Source: Cellulomonas fengjieae (GTDB lineage Bacteria; Actinomycetota; Actinomycetes; Actinomycetales; Cellulomonadaceae). Taken from it: a stretch of DNA of 64,000 bases. Shown here in pieces: positions 17,357 through 25,376 of this stretch. The notes below the pieces were generated by a model. It made no database searches and was not told where the DNA came from. It was given only the letters and a program-made list of their open reading frames with translations. The stretch is taken from assembly GCF_018388465.1 (NCBI RefSeq), contig NZ_CP074404.1, positions 3,596,001-3,660,000 of the forward strand. The letters run 5' to 3'. A program made the position numbers and the translations under genes. Numbering within the stretch: position 1 is the first letter of the stretch; the number at the start of each line of letters is the position of its first letter.

Positions 17357-17376
17357 GTCTCGGGCAGACTGTGCGC

Positions 17377-17733
17377 ATGGCTCTGGACCTCCTGCCCGCC
17401 GCCTGCTGCACGCCGGCCACCCGCGCCGCGCTGACGGAGCAGGCCGCAGCCGACCTCTCCCAGTCGCTCAAGGCCCTGGCCGACCCGACCCGCCTGCGCC
17501 TGCTGTCCCTCATCGCGGCGCACGACGGCGCCGAGGCGTGCGTCTGCGACCTGACCGAGCCGGTGGGGCTCAGCCAGCCGACGGTCTCGCACCACCTGAA
17601 GGTGCTGGTCGACGCCGGGCTGGTCACGCGGGACAAGCGCGGGGTGTGGGCCTACTACTCGCTGACACCGGGGGCGCTCGACGCGGTCACGCACCAGCTC
17701 GGCACGCACCTGACCGCCGGCACGACCGCATGA
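17377..17733 (+). CDS. arsR: ArsR-type arsenic-responsive repressor
   Basis: 118 aa winged-helix repressor. LSQSLKALADPTRLRLLSLI and EACVCDLTEPVGLSQPTVSHHLKVLVDAGLV form the DNA-binding region. Candidate As(III) ligands are Cys10 and Cys11 at the N-terminus (LPAACC) and Cys55/Cys57 in ACVCD, the arrangement known from Corynebacterium ArsR (a vicinal N-terminal Cys pair plus one in the helix). ATG at 17377 follows the operator by about 20 bases and has no ribosome site, which suggests a leaderless message. arsN1 overlaps its stop. Confidence 0.93.
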   Translation: MALDLLPAACCTPATRAALTEQAAADLSQSLKALADPTRLRLLSLIAAHDGAEACVCDLTEPVGLSQPTVSHHLKVLVDAGLVTRDKRGVWAYYSLTPGALDAVTHQLGTHLTAGTTA

Positions 17734-18227
17734 GCACCACCGTCCTGCCGCTGACCGCGGAGCACTGGCCGGAGGTCGAGCGGATCTATGCCGCCGGCAT
17801 CGCGACGGGCCACGCCACCTTCGAGTCGGCCACCCCCACCTGGGAGGCGTTCGACGCGGGCAGGCTGCCCGACCACCGGCTCGTCGCGGTCGACGAGGCC
17901 GGGACGGTCGTCGGCTGGGCCGCGGCCTCGCGGGTGTCCGACCGGTGCGCGTACGCCGGGGTCGTCGAGCACTCCCTCTACGTCGACCCCGCCGTGCACG
18001 GCCGCGGCGTCGGTCGCACGCTGCTGACGGCGCTGCTCGAGCACGCGCGCGCCGCGGGGGTATGGACCGTGCAGTCCGGGATCTTCCCCGAGAACACCGC
18101 GAGCCTCGCGCTCCACGCGGCGGTCGGGTTCCGGGTCGTCGGCACCCGCGAGCGCCTCGGCCGGATGACCTACGGGCCGCTGGCGGACCGGTGGCGGGAC
18201 GTCGTGCTCGTCGAGAAGCGGCTCTGA
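17730..18227 (+). CDS. arsN1: ArsN1/phosphinothricin-type N-acetyltransferase
   Basis: 165 aa GNAT of the phosphinothricin acetyltransferase group: IYAAGIATGHATFESATPTWEAFD, RCAYAGVVEHSLYVDPAVHGRGVGRTLLTALL and SGIFPENTASLALHAAVGFRVVGTRERLG are the diagnostic blocks. Members in arsenic operons (ArsN1) acetylate the alpha-amino group of arsinothricin, an arsenic analogue of glutamate; relatives acetylate phosphinothricin. The start overlaps the arsR stop (ATGA). Context favours ArsN1, but the substrate is inferred. Confidence 0.87.
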   Translation: MSTTVLPLTAEHWPEVERIYAAGIATGHATFESATPTWEAFDAGRLPDHRLVAVDEAGTVVGWAAASRVSDRCAYAGVVEHSLYVDPAVHGRGVGRTLLTALLEHARAAGVWTVQSGIFPENTASLALHAAVGFRVVGTRERLGRMTYGPLADRWRDVVLVEKRL

Positions 18228-18285
18228 GCCGGCTCCTCGTCCCCGCAGAGGGAACACGCCCGCCGGCGCGCGGGTTGGGTTGCCC

Positions 18286-18936
18286 ATGACCACCATCGGA
18301 TTCATCGGCGCAGGCCACATCGGCGGCACGCTCGCCCAGCTCGCCATCACCCACGGCTACGACGTCGTCGTCAGCAACTCCCGTGGCCCGGAGACCCTCA
18401 CCGACCTCGTGCACCAGCTCGGTGACAGCGCCCGCGCGGCCACGGCGGCGGAGGCCGCGCAGGCCGGGGACGTCGTCGTGGTGAGCATCCCCACCAAGAA
18501 CATCGCCGAGGTCCCGGTCGAGCCCCTGGCCGGCAAGGTCGTCATCGACACCAACAACTACTACCCCCAGCGCGACGGCCAGATCGCCGCGCTCGACGAC
18601 GAGTCGACGACGGTGTCGGAGCTCCTCCAGGCCCACCTGCCCGAGTCGCACGTGGTCAAGGCGTTCAACCACATCATGTTCAGCGACCTCGCCTCGGAGG
18701 GCGTGCCCGCCGGCACCCCGGACCGCCGCCGCGCCCTGGCGGTGGCGGGCGACTCGCAGGACGCCCGCACCGCGGTGGCACAGCTGGTCGACGAGCTGGG
18801 CTTCGAGCCGGTCGACGTCGGACCGCTGTCCGAGGGCTGGCGCTACCAGCGCGACACCGAGGCGTACGTCCGGCGCTACGACGCGGACGGCCTGCGCGCC
18901 GCGTTGTCCAAGGCCGTGCGCTACCGCGACATGTGA
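18286..18936 (+). CDS. NADPH-dependent F420 reductase family protein
   Basis: 216 aa with an N-terminal Rossmann fold (TTIGFIGAGHIGGTLAQLAITHGYDVVVSNSRGPETL), then DVVVVSIPTKNIAEVPVEPLAGKVVIDTNNYYPQRDG and HVVKAFNHIMFSDLAS. This is the NADP_oxidored_F420/coenzyme-F420:NADP+ oxidoreductase-like group; many relatives act on other substrates. I start at ATG 18286 rather than a TTG two codons upstream. It converges on the hydrolase at 18921 with a 16-base overlap of the 3' ends. Confidence 0.83.
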   Translation: MTTIGFIGAGHIGGTLAQLAITHGYDVVVSNSRGPETLTDLVHQLGDSARAATAAEAAQAGDVVVVSIPTKNIAEVPVEPLAGKVVIDTNNYYPQRDGQIAALDDESTTVSELLQAHLPESHVVKAFNHIMFSDLASEGVPAGTPDRRRALAVAGDSQDARTAVAQLVDELGFEPVDVGPLSEGWRYQRDTEAYVRRYDADGLRAALSKAVRYRDM

Positions 18937-19808
18937 CGCTCCTGCGCGACGTGGGCGACGATCCGCTTGATCGTCTCCGCGTCGCGCAGGATGCGCCGGT
19001 GCCCGAGCCCCTCGCTCATCACCAGCTCCGCTCCGGGCCAGGCGCGCGCGATCCGGGCGCCGTCGGCGTGGTCGGCCTCCTTGTCGTCGCGGTCGCTCAG
19101 CACGAGCGTCGGTGGCAGCGGCACGTCCGCGTTGGCGGCCCGCACGGGGACGTCGAGCTCGGCGAGCCGGCGGCCGGCGAGCGCCTCCATCCGCGCGACG
19201 AACCGGTGCCGGGTCCGCTCGCCGAACCCGAGCGTGCGGGCGAAACCGACGGTGTAGGTGGACGGGTCGGCCAGGGGCGTGACCAGCACCAGGCGCTGCA
19301 CCGGCGTGCCGTCCAGGACCGCGAGCGCGCTCGCCGCCGCCCCCATCGAGTGGCCGACGACCGCCCGTACGGGGCCCTGGTCGGCGACGACCCGGTCGAG
19401 CGCCGACATCATCTCCGGCAGGGTGGTACGCCGACGCCCGAGGTCCCCCGGGCCGGAGTCACCGTGGCTGGGTGCGTCGTAGGCGACCACCCGCAGGCCG
19501 GCAGCCACCAGGGGACCCACCAACGACGCGAGCTGCCCGCGGTGGCCGCCCCAGCCGTGCACCAGCACCACGGTCGGCCCGTCGCCCCACACCTGACCGA
19601 CCATCTGCCCGATCCGCAACGGGGTCCCGCCGGGGATCACCGCCCGGTGCGCCGGGCGCGCGGGGCGGCACCAGAGCCGCAGCGCGCCGCGGGCGACCAG
19701 CTCGGGTGCCATGCGGTCCAGCGCACCGACGGCCGCGCGAATCGCGGGGGGAATGGGCGGGAAGTAGGTACGAACGGTCGTGCTTTTTTCGGGCGACAGC
19801 GAGGCCAC
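18921..19808 (-). CDS. alpha/beta hydrolase
   Basis: 295 aa serine hydrolase fold. VVLVHGWGGHRGQLASLVGPL gives the oxyanion-hole HG motif, VVGHSMGAAASALA the nucleophile elbow (Ser in GHSMG), LVLSDRDDKEADHADG a likely acid, and GLGHRRILRD the catalytic His. The substrate is unknown. GTG at 19808 has AAGGAG upstream. It starts 18 bases after the TetR gene ends, so TetR probably regulates it in the same transcript. Confidence 0.87.
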   Translation of the reverse strand: MASLSPEKSTTVRTYFPPIPPAIRAAVGALDRMAPELVARGALRLWCRPARPAHRAVIPGGTPLRIGQMVGQVWGDGPTVVLVHGWGGHRGQLASLVGPLVAAGLRVVAYDAPSHGDSGPGDLGRRRTTLPEMMSALDRVVADQGPVRAVVGHSMGAAASALAVLDGTPVQRLVLVTPLADPSTYTVGFARTLGFGERTRHRFVARMEALAGRRLAELDVPVRAANADVPLPPTLVLSDRDDKEADHADGARIARAWPGAELVMSEGLGHRRILRDAETIKRIVAHVAQERHMSR

Positions 19809-19826
19809 GGCGGGCTCCTTCGGGTG

Positions 19827-20417
19827 TCAGTCGGTGCGCAGGAGCGACTGCATCAGCCGCTCGAAGGTGAACCGCGTGCGGGTGTCGGCGGCCGGGTCAC
19901 GCAACAGCCGGAACGCGTGGAAGTGCGCGAGCATCAGCCCGTGCAGGTCGTGGGCGAACTGCTCGGGGGCGAGGTCGTCACGGAACGCCCCGTCCTTGGC
20001 CCCCGATCGGTACATCTGCGCCAGGGACTCGAACAGGTCCCAGTGGTCGCGGACCAGCTGGTCGCGCACGGGTCCCGGCTGGTCGTCGAACTCCGTGGCG
20101 GCGGACACGAAGAGGCACCCGGCGGCGCCGGACGACGACGTCTCCAGCCACCGCTCGAACAGCGTCCGGATCCGGGCCTCGCCACGAGGCGCAGCGAGCG
20201 CCGGCCGGATCACCTGGTCGACGAAGTGCTCGCGCGCACCGGCCAGGACGGCGAGCTGGAGCGCCTCCTTGGAGCGGAAGTGCGCGTACAGGCCCGACTT
20301 CGACATCCCGCTCGCGCTCGCCAGCGTGCCGATGGTCAGACCCGAGACGCCCAGGCGCCCGGCGATCTCGACCGCCTGGTCGAGCACCGCCTGCCGCGTC
20401 TCGTCGCCCTTGCTCAC
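19827..20417 (-). CDS. TetR/AcrR family regulator
   Basis: 196 aa. N-terminal helix-turn-helix: TRQAVLDQAVEIAGRLGVSGLTIGTLASASGMSKSGLYAHFRSKEALQLAVL, a textbook TetR start. The C-terminal ligand domain is of the TetR_C_6 kind (ERWLETSSSGAAGCLFVSAATEFDDQPGPVRDQL). GTG at 20417 (VSKGDETRQ) is preferred; twelve further upstream codons are open but pass through the palindrome. Likely targets are its own hydrolase operon and the divergent methyltransferase pair. Confidence 0.88.
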   Translation of the reverse strand: MSKGDETRQAVLDQAVEIAGRLGVSGLTIGTLASASGMSKSGLYAHFRSKEALQLAVLAGAREHFVDQVIRPALAAPRGEARIRTLFERWLETSSSGAAGCLFVSAATEFDDQPGPVRDQLVRDHWDLFESLAQMYRSGAKDGAFRDDLAPEQFAHDLHGLMLAHFHAFRLLRDPAADTRTRFTFERLMQSLLRTD

Positions 20418-20429
20418 CGTCCATGAATA

Positions 20430-20441
20430 GCACGATCGTGC
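20430..20441. promoter_or_regulatory. TetR operator candidate
   Basis: GCACGATCGTGC, a perfect 12-base palindrome, lies 13 bases upstream of the TetR start and 68 bases before the divergent methyltransferase. Its position suits autoregulation; the short length leaves room for chance. Confidence 0.5.
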
Positions 20442-20508
20442 GGCAGACACCACGGTTCTCGCTCATATCCGCTCGCCGGGGCGTGCCCCCCGTCGTAGCG
20501 TCCGGCTC

Positions 20509-21231
20509 ATGGACGCACTGCGGCACCACACGATCCGCGAGCAGAGCCACCGGATCCTCGATCCCTTCACGGACGAGCAGCTGGCGACGCTCGGTCGGGC
20601 CCTGCGGCTCCCACCCGGCGCGACCCTGTTGGACCTCGCGTGCGGCAAGGGCGAGCTGCTGTGCACGTGGGCGCGGGACCACGGCACGGTCGGGACAGGC
20701 GTGGACCTGAACCCCGCGTTCGTCGCGGCGGCACGCGAGCGGGCGGCGGAGCTGGGCGTCGACGTGACGTTCGTCGAGGGTGACGCCGGCGGCTACGTGG
20801 TGACGCCGCCCGTCGACGTCGCCGCGTGCGTCGGTGCCACGTGGATCGGCGGCGGCCTCCTCGGGACCCTCGACCTGCTGGCGAGATCGCTCACCCCCGG
20901 CGGGATCGCGCTCGTCGGTGAGCCGTTCTGGCGCTGCGACCCACCCGAGGCAGCCCGGGCGATCGGCGACTTCCGCACCCTGCCCGGGCTCGTGGCCGCC
21001 GTGCAGGACGCCGGGTGGGACGTCGTCGAGATGGTGCTGGCCGACGAGGACAGCTGGGACCGGTACGTGGCCGCGCAGTGGCTGAACCTGCGCCGGTTCC
21101 TCGACGAGCACCCCGACGACGAGCTCGCGCCCGCGTTCCGCGAGGAGCTGTCCACCGCACCCCTGGACTACGTGACGAACCAGCGGCCGTACCTCGGCTG
21201 GGGCGTGCTCGCCCTGATGCGGCGCCCCTGA
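20509..21231 (+). CDS. SAM-dependent methyltransferase
   Basis: 240 aa. Motif I is LLDLACGKGELLCTWARDHG, followed by GVDLNPAFVAAARERAAELG, VTFVEGDAGGY and LARSLTPGGIALVGEPFWR. The end (PLDYVTNQRPYLGWGVLALMRR) is typical of a family of uncharacterised actinobacterial class I methyltransferases. Substrate unknown. Its stop overlaps the next gene's start (TGATG), and it is divergent from a TetR gene. Confidence 0.85.
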   Translation: MDALRHHTIREQSHRILDPFTDEQLATLGRALRLPPGATLLDLACGKGELLCTWARDHGTVGTGVDLNPAFVAAARERAAELGVDVTFVEGDAGGYVVTPPVDVAACVGATWIGGGLLGTLDLLARSLTPGGIALVGEPFWRCDPPEAARAIGDFRTLPGLVAAVQDAGWDVVEMVLADEDSWDRYVAAQWLNLRRFLDEHPDDELAPAFREELSTAPLDYVTNQRPYLGWGVLALMRRP

Positions 21232-22067
21232 TGGACCCCTCGGCGGTGCGCGCCTACTACGCGGCCCGCAGCGAGCACGAGCGCGACCGGCTGCTCACCG
21301 CCGAGGGCCTCCTGGAGCGGGTGCTGACCACGCGCCTGCTCGAAGCGCACCTCGGAACGCCGGGGCGCGCGCTCGACCTGGGCGGTGGCACCGGCCCGTA
21401 CTCCGTGTGGCTCGCCGAGCTCGGCTGGGACGTGTCCCTGGCCGACCTGTCCCCCGAGCTGCTGGCGATCGCCGAGTCGTCCCTGCCCGCCGGCACCGTC
21501 CAGGAGGTCGTGGAGATCGACGCGCGCGACCTGTCGCGCTGGGCCGACGACACGTTCGACGCCGTCCTGTCCCTCGGCCCGATGTACCACCTGACCGAGG
21601 CGTCCGACCGGGTCCGGGCAGCACACGAGCTGGCGCGCGTCACCCGCCCCGGCGGGCTCGTCGCGGTCGCGCTCATGCCCCGCTACGTCTCCGTCCGCCG
21701 CCTGCTCTCGCGGCCCGACGAGCGCTGGCAGCTGGCCGATCCGGCCTTCCTCGACCGGCTGCTCGACGACGGTGTCTTCGACAACGCGGTGCCCGGGCGG
21801 TTCACGCACGCGTTCGGCGTGCGGCCGGCGGAGGTGGCGCCCTTCTTCGAGTCGCACGGCTTCTCGACCGTGACCCTGGCCTCGACGCACGGCTTCCTCA
21901 CCGGTGTCGAGGCCGGGTTCGAGGCGCTGCGGACCGAGCACCCCGGCGCGTACGGCCGGCTGCTGGACCGGCTCGTCGTGACCGCGGCGGACCCCGGCCT
22001 CCTCGGCACCGCCGGTCACCTGCTGTGGGTCGGGCGGCGTCAGGCTCCGGGGTGGACCGCGTCGTGA
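21231..22067 (+). CDS. class I SAM-dependent methyltransferase
   Basis: 278 aa. Motif I LDLGGGTGPYSVWLAELG, motif II DVSLADLSPELLAIAE, then EVVEIDARDLSRWADDTFDAVLSLGPMYHLTEASDRVRAAHELARVTRPGGLVAVALMPR. The YHLTE motif and overall length match a group of small-molecule methyltransferases. It is read from the overlapping start after the previous methyltransferase, so both are made from one transcript. They are not close copies of each other. Confidence 0.85.
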   Translation: MDPSAVRAYYAARSEHERDRLLTAEGLLERVLTTRLLEAHLGTPGRALDLGGGTGPYSVWLAELGWDVSLADLSPELLAIAESSLPAGTVQEVVEIDARDLSRWADDTFDAVLSLGPMYHLTEASDRVRAAHELARVTRPGGLVAVALMPRYVSVRRLLSRPDERWQLADPAFLDRLLDDGVFDNAVPGRFTHAFGVRPAEVAPFFESHGFSTVTLASTHGFLTGVEAGFEALRTEHPGAYGRLLDRLVVTAADPGLLGTAGHLLWVGRRQAPGWTAS

Positions 22068-22092
22068 CGTCCTGGACCGTGCGCCGCGCGTC

Positions 22093-22164
22093 CGCGAGAT
22101 CGTGGGTTCGGCACCAGATCGTGCGTGCGCACCCACGAGTGTGCGCCGAACCCACGATCTCGCG
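22093..22164. repeat. intergenic palindrome, family B, copy 1
   Basis: Perfect 19-base outer arms (GCGAGATCGTGGGTTCGGC at 22094-22112 and its complement at 22145-22163), extended to 20 by flanking C/G, enclose about 32 bases with inner partial symmetry around AGATCGTGCGTGCGCAC. Two further copies lie at 28466 and 29587. It fills the space between the methyltransferase and the DUF2071 gene. Confidence 0.88.
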
Positions 22165-22189
22165 CCCGGCGGCTGCCTACTGTGGGGCC

Positions 22190-22930
22190 GTGGAGCCCAT
22201 CCGGCGCGTCGCGCCTCCCCTGCCCGGGCGTGCGGTGCTGGCGCAGGACTGGGTGCGGGTCACCTTCCTGCACTGGCGGGTGCCGGCCCACGTCGTCGCA
22301 CCGCTGCTGCCCCCGAACACCCGACCCGACGAGTTCGACGGCACGTCCTGGGTGGGCCTGGTCGCGTTCCAGGTCCCCCGGACCAGCCTCGTCCCCGGGC
22401 CGGTGCTGCCGTACGTCGGCGAGTACCCCGAGATCAACGTCCGGCTGTACACGGTCGACGACGAGGGCCGGCGGGCAGTCCTGTTCCTGTCCCTGGAGGC
22501 CTCACGCGTGCTGACGGTGCTGACCGCGCGGGCGACCGTGCACGTGCCGTACCAGTGGGCGCGGATGTCGATCCGTCGCGACGGTGACGCCCTCGCCTAC
22601 CGCTCGGCGCGCCTGACGGGCGACCGGTCCTCGTCGCACCTCGTCGTCCGGCCCTCGTCGGAGCCCGTCGCCGACGACCCGCTGGCCGACTTCCTCACCG
22701 CGCGGTGGGCGCTGCACACGCCGCTGTGGGGCCGCACGCGGTACGTGCGCATGGAGCACGAGCCGTGGCCGCTGCGTCGCGCGTCACTGGTGTCGCTGGA
22801 CGACGAGCTCGTCGCGGCGGCCGGCCTGGCCGGTGTCGCGACGAGGCCGCCGGACTCGGTGCTCTACTCGCCGGGCGTGCACGCGCGGTTCGCCGGGACG
22901 GTCAGGCCAGCAGCTCGCGCAGGATCCTGA
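22190..22930 (+). CDS. DUF2071 family protein
   Basis: 246 aa matching the YqjF/DUF2071 family: VRVTFLHWRVPAHVVAPLLPPNTRPDEFDGTSWVGLVAFQV, PYVGEYPEINVRLYTVDDEGRRAVLFLSLEAS and LTARWALHTPLWGRTRYVRMEHEPWPL. The fold is related to acetoacetate decarboxylase-like barrels; function unknown. Starts at GTG 22190, immediately after a family-B palindrome. Its last 29 bases overlap the end of the convergent gene at 22902, giving a low-complexity tail (GTVRPAARAGS) that may be extra. Confidence 0.85.
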   Translation: MEPIRRVAPPLPGRAVLAQDWVRVTFLHWRVPAHVVAPLLPPNTRPDEFDGTSWVGLVAFQVPRTSLVPGPVLPYVGEYPEINVRLYTVDDEGRRAVLFLSLEASRVLTVLTARATVHVPYQWARMSIRRDGDALAYRSARLTGDRSSSHLVVRPSSEPVADDPLADFLTARWALHTPLWGRTRYVRMEHEPWPLRRASLVSLDDELVAAAGLAGVATRPPDSVLYSPGVHARFAGTVRPAARAGS

Positions 22931-23387
22931 CGGCCTTCGGGCCGACGCCGTGCAGGCGGAGCACGGCGTCGAGGTCCGCCGCCCGGACGGCGTCGAGCGT
23001 GGTGAGGCCCGCCGCGTGCAGCGCACCGGTCGCGGCTCTGCCGATCGCCTTCGGCAGCGCGCCGCCGGGCGGGGCGCCGACGTAGGGGTGCGCATCCGCG
23101 ACCGCGGCCGGGGCTCGGAACCGCCACGCCTCGGCCACGAGCTGCTCCGTCAGTCGCGGGTCCGCGACCGCCAGGTCGACCTCGGTGGAGCCCTTCGTCA
23201 GCGGTCGCAGGCCCGCCTCCGACCGGTCGCGTGACGGGTCGACGTCGAGCAAAGCGACCCCGCGGCGCTCATCGACCCGGGCGAAGCCGACGTCGGCGAC
23301 GCGGAACCCGACGAGGCGGGCGTGCGGCTTCTCGGTCGCCTCCGGGAGCGCCAGGGCCCACCGCCGGAGGTCGTCGACGGCGATCAT
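22902..23387 (-). CDS. MmcQ/YjbR-like protein with C-terminal helix-hairpin-helix
   Basis: 161 aa. The N-terminal half has the MmcQ/YjbR pattern (DDLRRWALALPEATEKPHARLVGFRVADVGFARVDERRGVALLDVD, then PLTKGSTEVDLAVADPRLTEQLVAEAWRFRAP). The end (GLTTLDAVRAADLDAVLRLHGVGPKAVRILRELLA) is a helix-hairpin-helix like those in DNA-binding or polymerase-tail proteins. A nucleic-acid role is plausible but unproven. It overlaps the convergent DUF2071 gene by 29 bases. Confidence 0.8.
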   Translation of the reverse strand: MIAVDDLRRWALALPEATEKPHARLVGFRVADVGFARVDERRGVALLDVDPSRDRSEAGLRPLTKGSTEVDLAVADPRLTEQLVAEAWRFRAPAAVADAHPYVGAPPGGALPKAIGRAATGALHAAGLTTLDAVRAADLDAVLRLHGVGPKAVRILRELLA

Positions 23388-23411
23388 GCGTCGGAGGCTC
23401 CCACATGACGA

Positions 23412-23441
23412 AGCACCCCGCAGAGGGATCTGCGGGGTGCT
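23412..23441 (-). terminator. hairpin terminator of the gene at 23506
   Basis: A perfect 13-base stem (AGCACCCCGCAGA at 23412-23424 against 23429-23441) with a GGGA loop, downstream of the leftward gene ending at 23506. There is no T-run, as is usual in high-GC actinobacteria. Confidence 0.75.
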
Positions 23442-23505
23442 ACGTGGGACGCACCGATCGGGCGGCGTCGTCACGCCCGGCCGGTGCGAGCTCGGTGTGG
23501 GTCGC

Positions 23506-23961
23506 TCAGAGCTGGGCGGCTGCACCGTCCTGCTCGGGCGTCGCCGGGACGTCACCGTCCGAGTCCTGGTCCGGGCGCTGCGTCGAGTCCTGGTCGGGGC
23601 GCTCGCGGTCCATCCGCTGCTCGGAGTCCTCGCCGCCGCGGCCCTGCTGGGAGTCCTCGCCGCCGGGGCCCTGCTGGGAGCCGCCACCGAAGCCGAAGCC
23701 GCCGCGTCCGTGGTCGCCCCGGTGACCGCCGTCGTCGAAGCGGGCGATGCTGTCGCGCGGCCCGTCGTCGCCGACGGCGTGGCCGATCGCGTAGCCACCC
23801 ACACCCGCGACGCAGAAGGCGACGAGCGCGGCGACGCCGGCCGTGACGAACGGCCGGGACGAGGCGCGCTCGCGGACGGAGCGCTTGCCGGGGACGTCAG
23901 CCGCAGTCACCGGGTGCTGCTCGCCGGCGGGCTCTGCCTGGGGCTTGGGGGTCTCTGCCAT
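23506..23961 (-). CDS. single-pass membrane protein with Gly/Asp/Gln-rich repetitive tail
   Basis: 151 aa, not recognised. A short polar N-terminus (MAETPKPQAEPAGEQHPVTA) and a basic stretch lead to one membrane helix (FVTAGVAALVAFCVAGVGGYAIGHAVG, about residues 38-64). The outside part is disordered and repetitive: DDGGHRGDHGRGGFGFGGG, then two copies of QQGxGGEDSQQ/SEQ and two of RPDQDS. AGGAG lies before the ATG. It follows the padR-like gene on the same strand, each with its own strong hairpin, so they are probably separate units. Surface or stress role is a guess only. Confidence 0.75.
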   Translation of the reverse strand: MAETPKPQAEPAGEQHPVTAADVPGKRSVRERASSRPFVTAGVAALVAFCVAGVGGYAIGHAVGDDGPRDSIARFDDGGHRGDHGRGGFGFGGGSQQGPGGEDSQQGRGGEDSEQRMDRERPDQDSTQRPDQDSDGDVPATPEQDGAAAQL

Positions 23962-24069
23962 CTGTGTCTCCTGAGGTCATGTGCACTCTCGTGCTGTCGT
24001 GACTCCAGGTAACCGGACGGTCCTGAGACGACGCCGTCAGCAGGCTGTGAGCGGGTTGTGAGTGCGACG

Positions 24070-24100
24070 AGGCACCCCGCGACGGTGCCGCGGGGTGCCT
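24070..24100 (-). terminator. hairpin terminator of the padR-like gene
   Basis: A 12-base stem (AGGCACCCCGCG at 24070-24081 against CGCGGGGTGCCT at 24089-24100) with a 7-base loop, directly downstream of the leftward gene ending at 24108. It resembles the hairpin at 23412, sharing GCACCCCGC. Confidence 0.75.
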
Positions 24101-24107
24101 GGTCGGG

Positions 24108-24848
24108 TCAGTCCCCGGGCGTCGGCGTGGGATCTCCGGCGAGGATCAGGTAGAGGTCGCGGCGCGCACGGTCGATGACCTCGAGCGCCTTCGTCGCCTG
24201 CTCGTCCGTGCCGGTGCGGGCGACCTGGTGAGCCGCCGCGCCGAGGGCCTCCACGGCTCCGCGCAGGGCGCGTCCCGGCGAGGTCGGCCGGCTCGCGGCG
24301 TCCTCCCACGGGCTGCCCAGCTGCTCGGCGTGCTCGGTGACGTAGGTGCCACCGGCCTCGGTCAGCGTGGCCATCTTGCGGCCGGACTCGGCGGTGATGG
24401 TCACCAGGCCCTCGTCCTCGAGCAGGTTGAGCGCGGGGTAGATGGCCCCGGGGCTCGGCCGCCACGTGCCGCCCGACCGCTCGCTGATCTGCTGGATCAG
24501 CTGGTAGCCGTGCATCGGCTCCTCGGCAAGCAGCAGGAGGATCGCCGCACGGATGTCACCGCGACCGGCGCGGCGGCCGGGACCGCGACCGCGGCCACCC
24601 GGACCGAAGCCCGGACCGAAACCCGGTCCCCCGAAGCCACGCGGACCGCCAGGGCCGAAGCCGCGGTGCCCGCCGTGCCCGTGGTGCTCGCCGTGCTCGT
24701 GGGGCTCGTGCGGGAAGACGCCGCGGGGGCCGCCGCGTCGGGGGTCGAAGCCCTCCTCGTAGGGGGCTTCGGGGAAGTCGCCGCGTCGGCGACGGTTGCG
24801 GCCGCGGGCGGCCGGGTCGGTGCTGTCGGATGCAAACGGGTGTCGCAT
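24108..24848 (-). CDS. PadR family regulator with His/Gly-rich N-terminal extension
   Basis: 246 aa. The PadR winged helix starts near residue 95: GDIRAAILLLLAEEPMHGYQLIQQISERSGGTWRPSPGAIYPALNLLEDEGLVTI, with a helical dimerisation tail (TDEQATKALEVIDRARRDLYLIL). The first 90 residues are unusual: a charged start, then HEPHEHGEHHGHGGHRG and a run of GFGPGG-type repeats. The His cluster could bind a metal, so a metal-sensing PadR is possible; similar extensions occur in other actinobacterial PadR proteins. Probably autoregulated through the tandem CGATNNATCG sites at 24935. Confidence 0.87.
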   Translation of the reverse strand: MRHPFASDSTDPAARGRNRRRRGDFPEAPYEEGFDPRRGGPRGVFPHEPHEHGEHHGHGGHRGFGPGGPRGFGGPGFGPGFGPGGRGRGPGRRAGRGDIRAAILLLLAEEPMHGYQLIQQISERSGGTWRPSPGAIYPALNLLEDEGLVTITAESGRKMATLTEAGGTYVTEHAEQLGSPWEDAASRPTSPGRALRGAVEALGAAAHQVARTGTDEQATKALEVIDRARRDLYLILAGDPTPTPGD

Positions 24849-24933
24849 GGGGTGTCTCCTTCACGTCATGGCCGCGGGGCGGGGTCGCTCTGCGCGGGTC
24901 CGGGAGGTCGCGTGATCTCGACCAGACAACGTA

Positions 24934-24962
24934 ACGATATATCGTCGATAGATCGTTGACAA
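24934..24962 (-). promoter_or_regulatory. padR-like promoter with tandem operator half-sites
   Basis: On the minus strand TTGTCA (24957-24962) and TATCGT (24934-24939) are separated by 17 bases, a good housekeeping promoter. Overlapping it are CGATATATCG (24935-24944) and CGATAGATCG (24946-24955), two CGATNNATCG palindromes 11 bases apart, one helical turn. The first extends to the 12-base palindrome ACGATATATCGT. A bound PadR dimer pair would cover the promoter. Confidence 0.7.
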
Positions 24963-24977
24963 CCCCTAGCGATAGAC

Positions 24978-25376
24978 CTAGGCGCCGACCGTCTGCGCGA
25001 TCTGGATCAGGTTGCCGCACGTGTCGTCGAGGGTCGCGACGACCACCGGCCCCAGGTCCACCGGCTCCTGCACGAACCGCACGCCCAGCGCGGTCAGCCG
25101 TTCGAACTCGGCCCGGACGTCGTCGACGCCGAACGAGGTGGCCGGGATCCCGTCCTCGACGAGCGCCGCCTTGAACGGGCCGACCGCTGGGTGGCTGCTG
25201 GGCTCCAGCAGGAGCTCGACGCCGTCGGGGGCAGCCGGGGAGACGACGGTCAGCCAGCGGTCCTCGCCGCCCAGCGGGACGTCGTTCTTCACGACGAACC
25301 CCAGCACGCCCGTGTAGAAGTCGAGCGCCTTGCTCTGGTCGTCGACGAACACGCTGGTCACGGTGATCCGGATCAT
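24978..25376 (-). CDS. VOC (glyoxalase/bleomycin resistance) family protein
   Basis: 132 aa with two paired beta-alpha-beta-beta-beta units: VTSVFVDDQSKALDFYTGVLGFVVKNDVPLGG and the second half GVDDVRAEFERLTALGVRFVQEPVDLGPVVVATLDDTCGNLIQIAQ. The variable metal ligands make the reaction unpredictable; relatives include fosfomycin and bleomycin resistance proteins and dioxygenases. Its ATG overlaps the stop of the ArsR-type gene at 25373, so it is controlled by that regulator's promoter. Confidence 0.87.
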   Translation of the reverse strand: MIRITVTSVFVDDQSKALDFYTGVLGFVVKNDVPLGGEDRWLTVVSPAAPDGVELLLEPSSHPAVGPFKAALVEDGIPATSFGVDDVRAEFERLTALGVRFVQEPVDLGPVVVATLDDTCGNLIQIAQTVGA

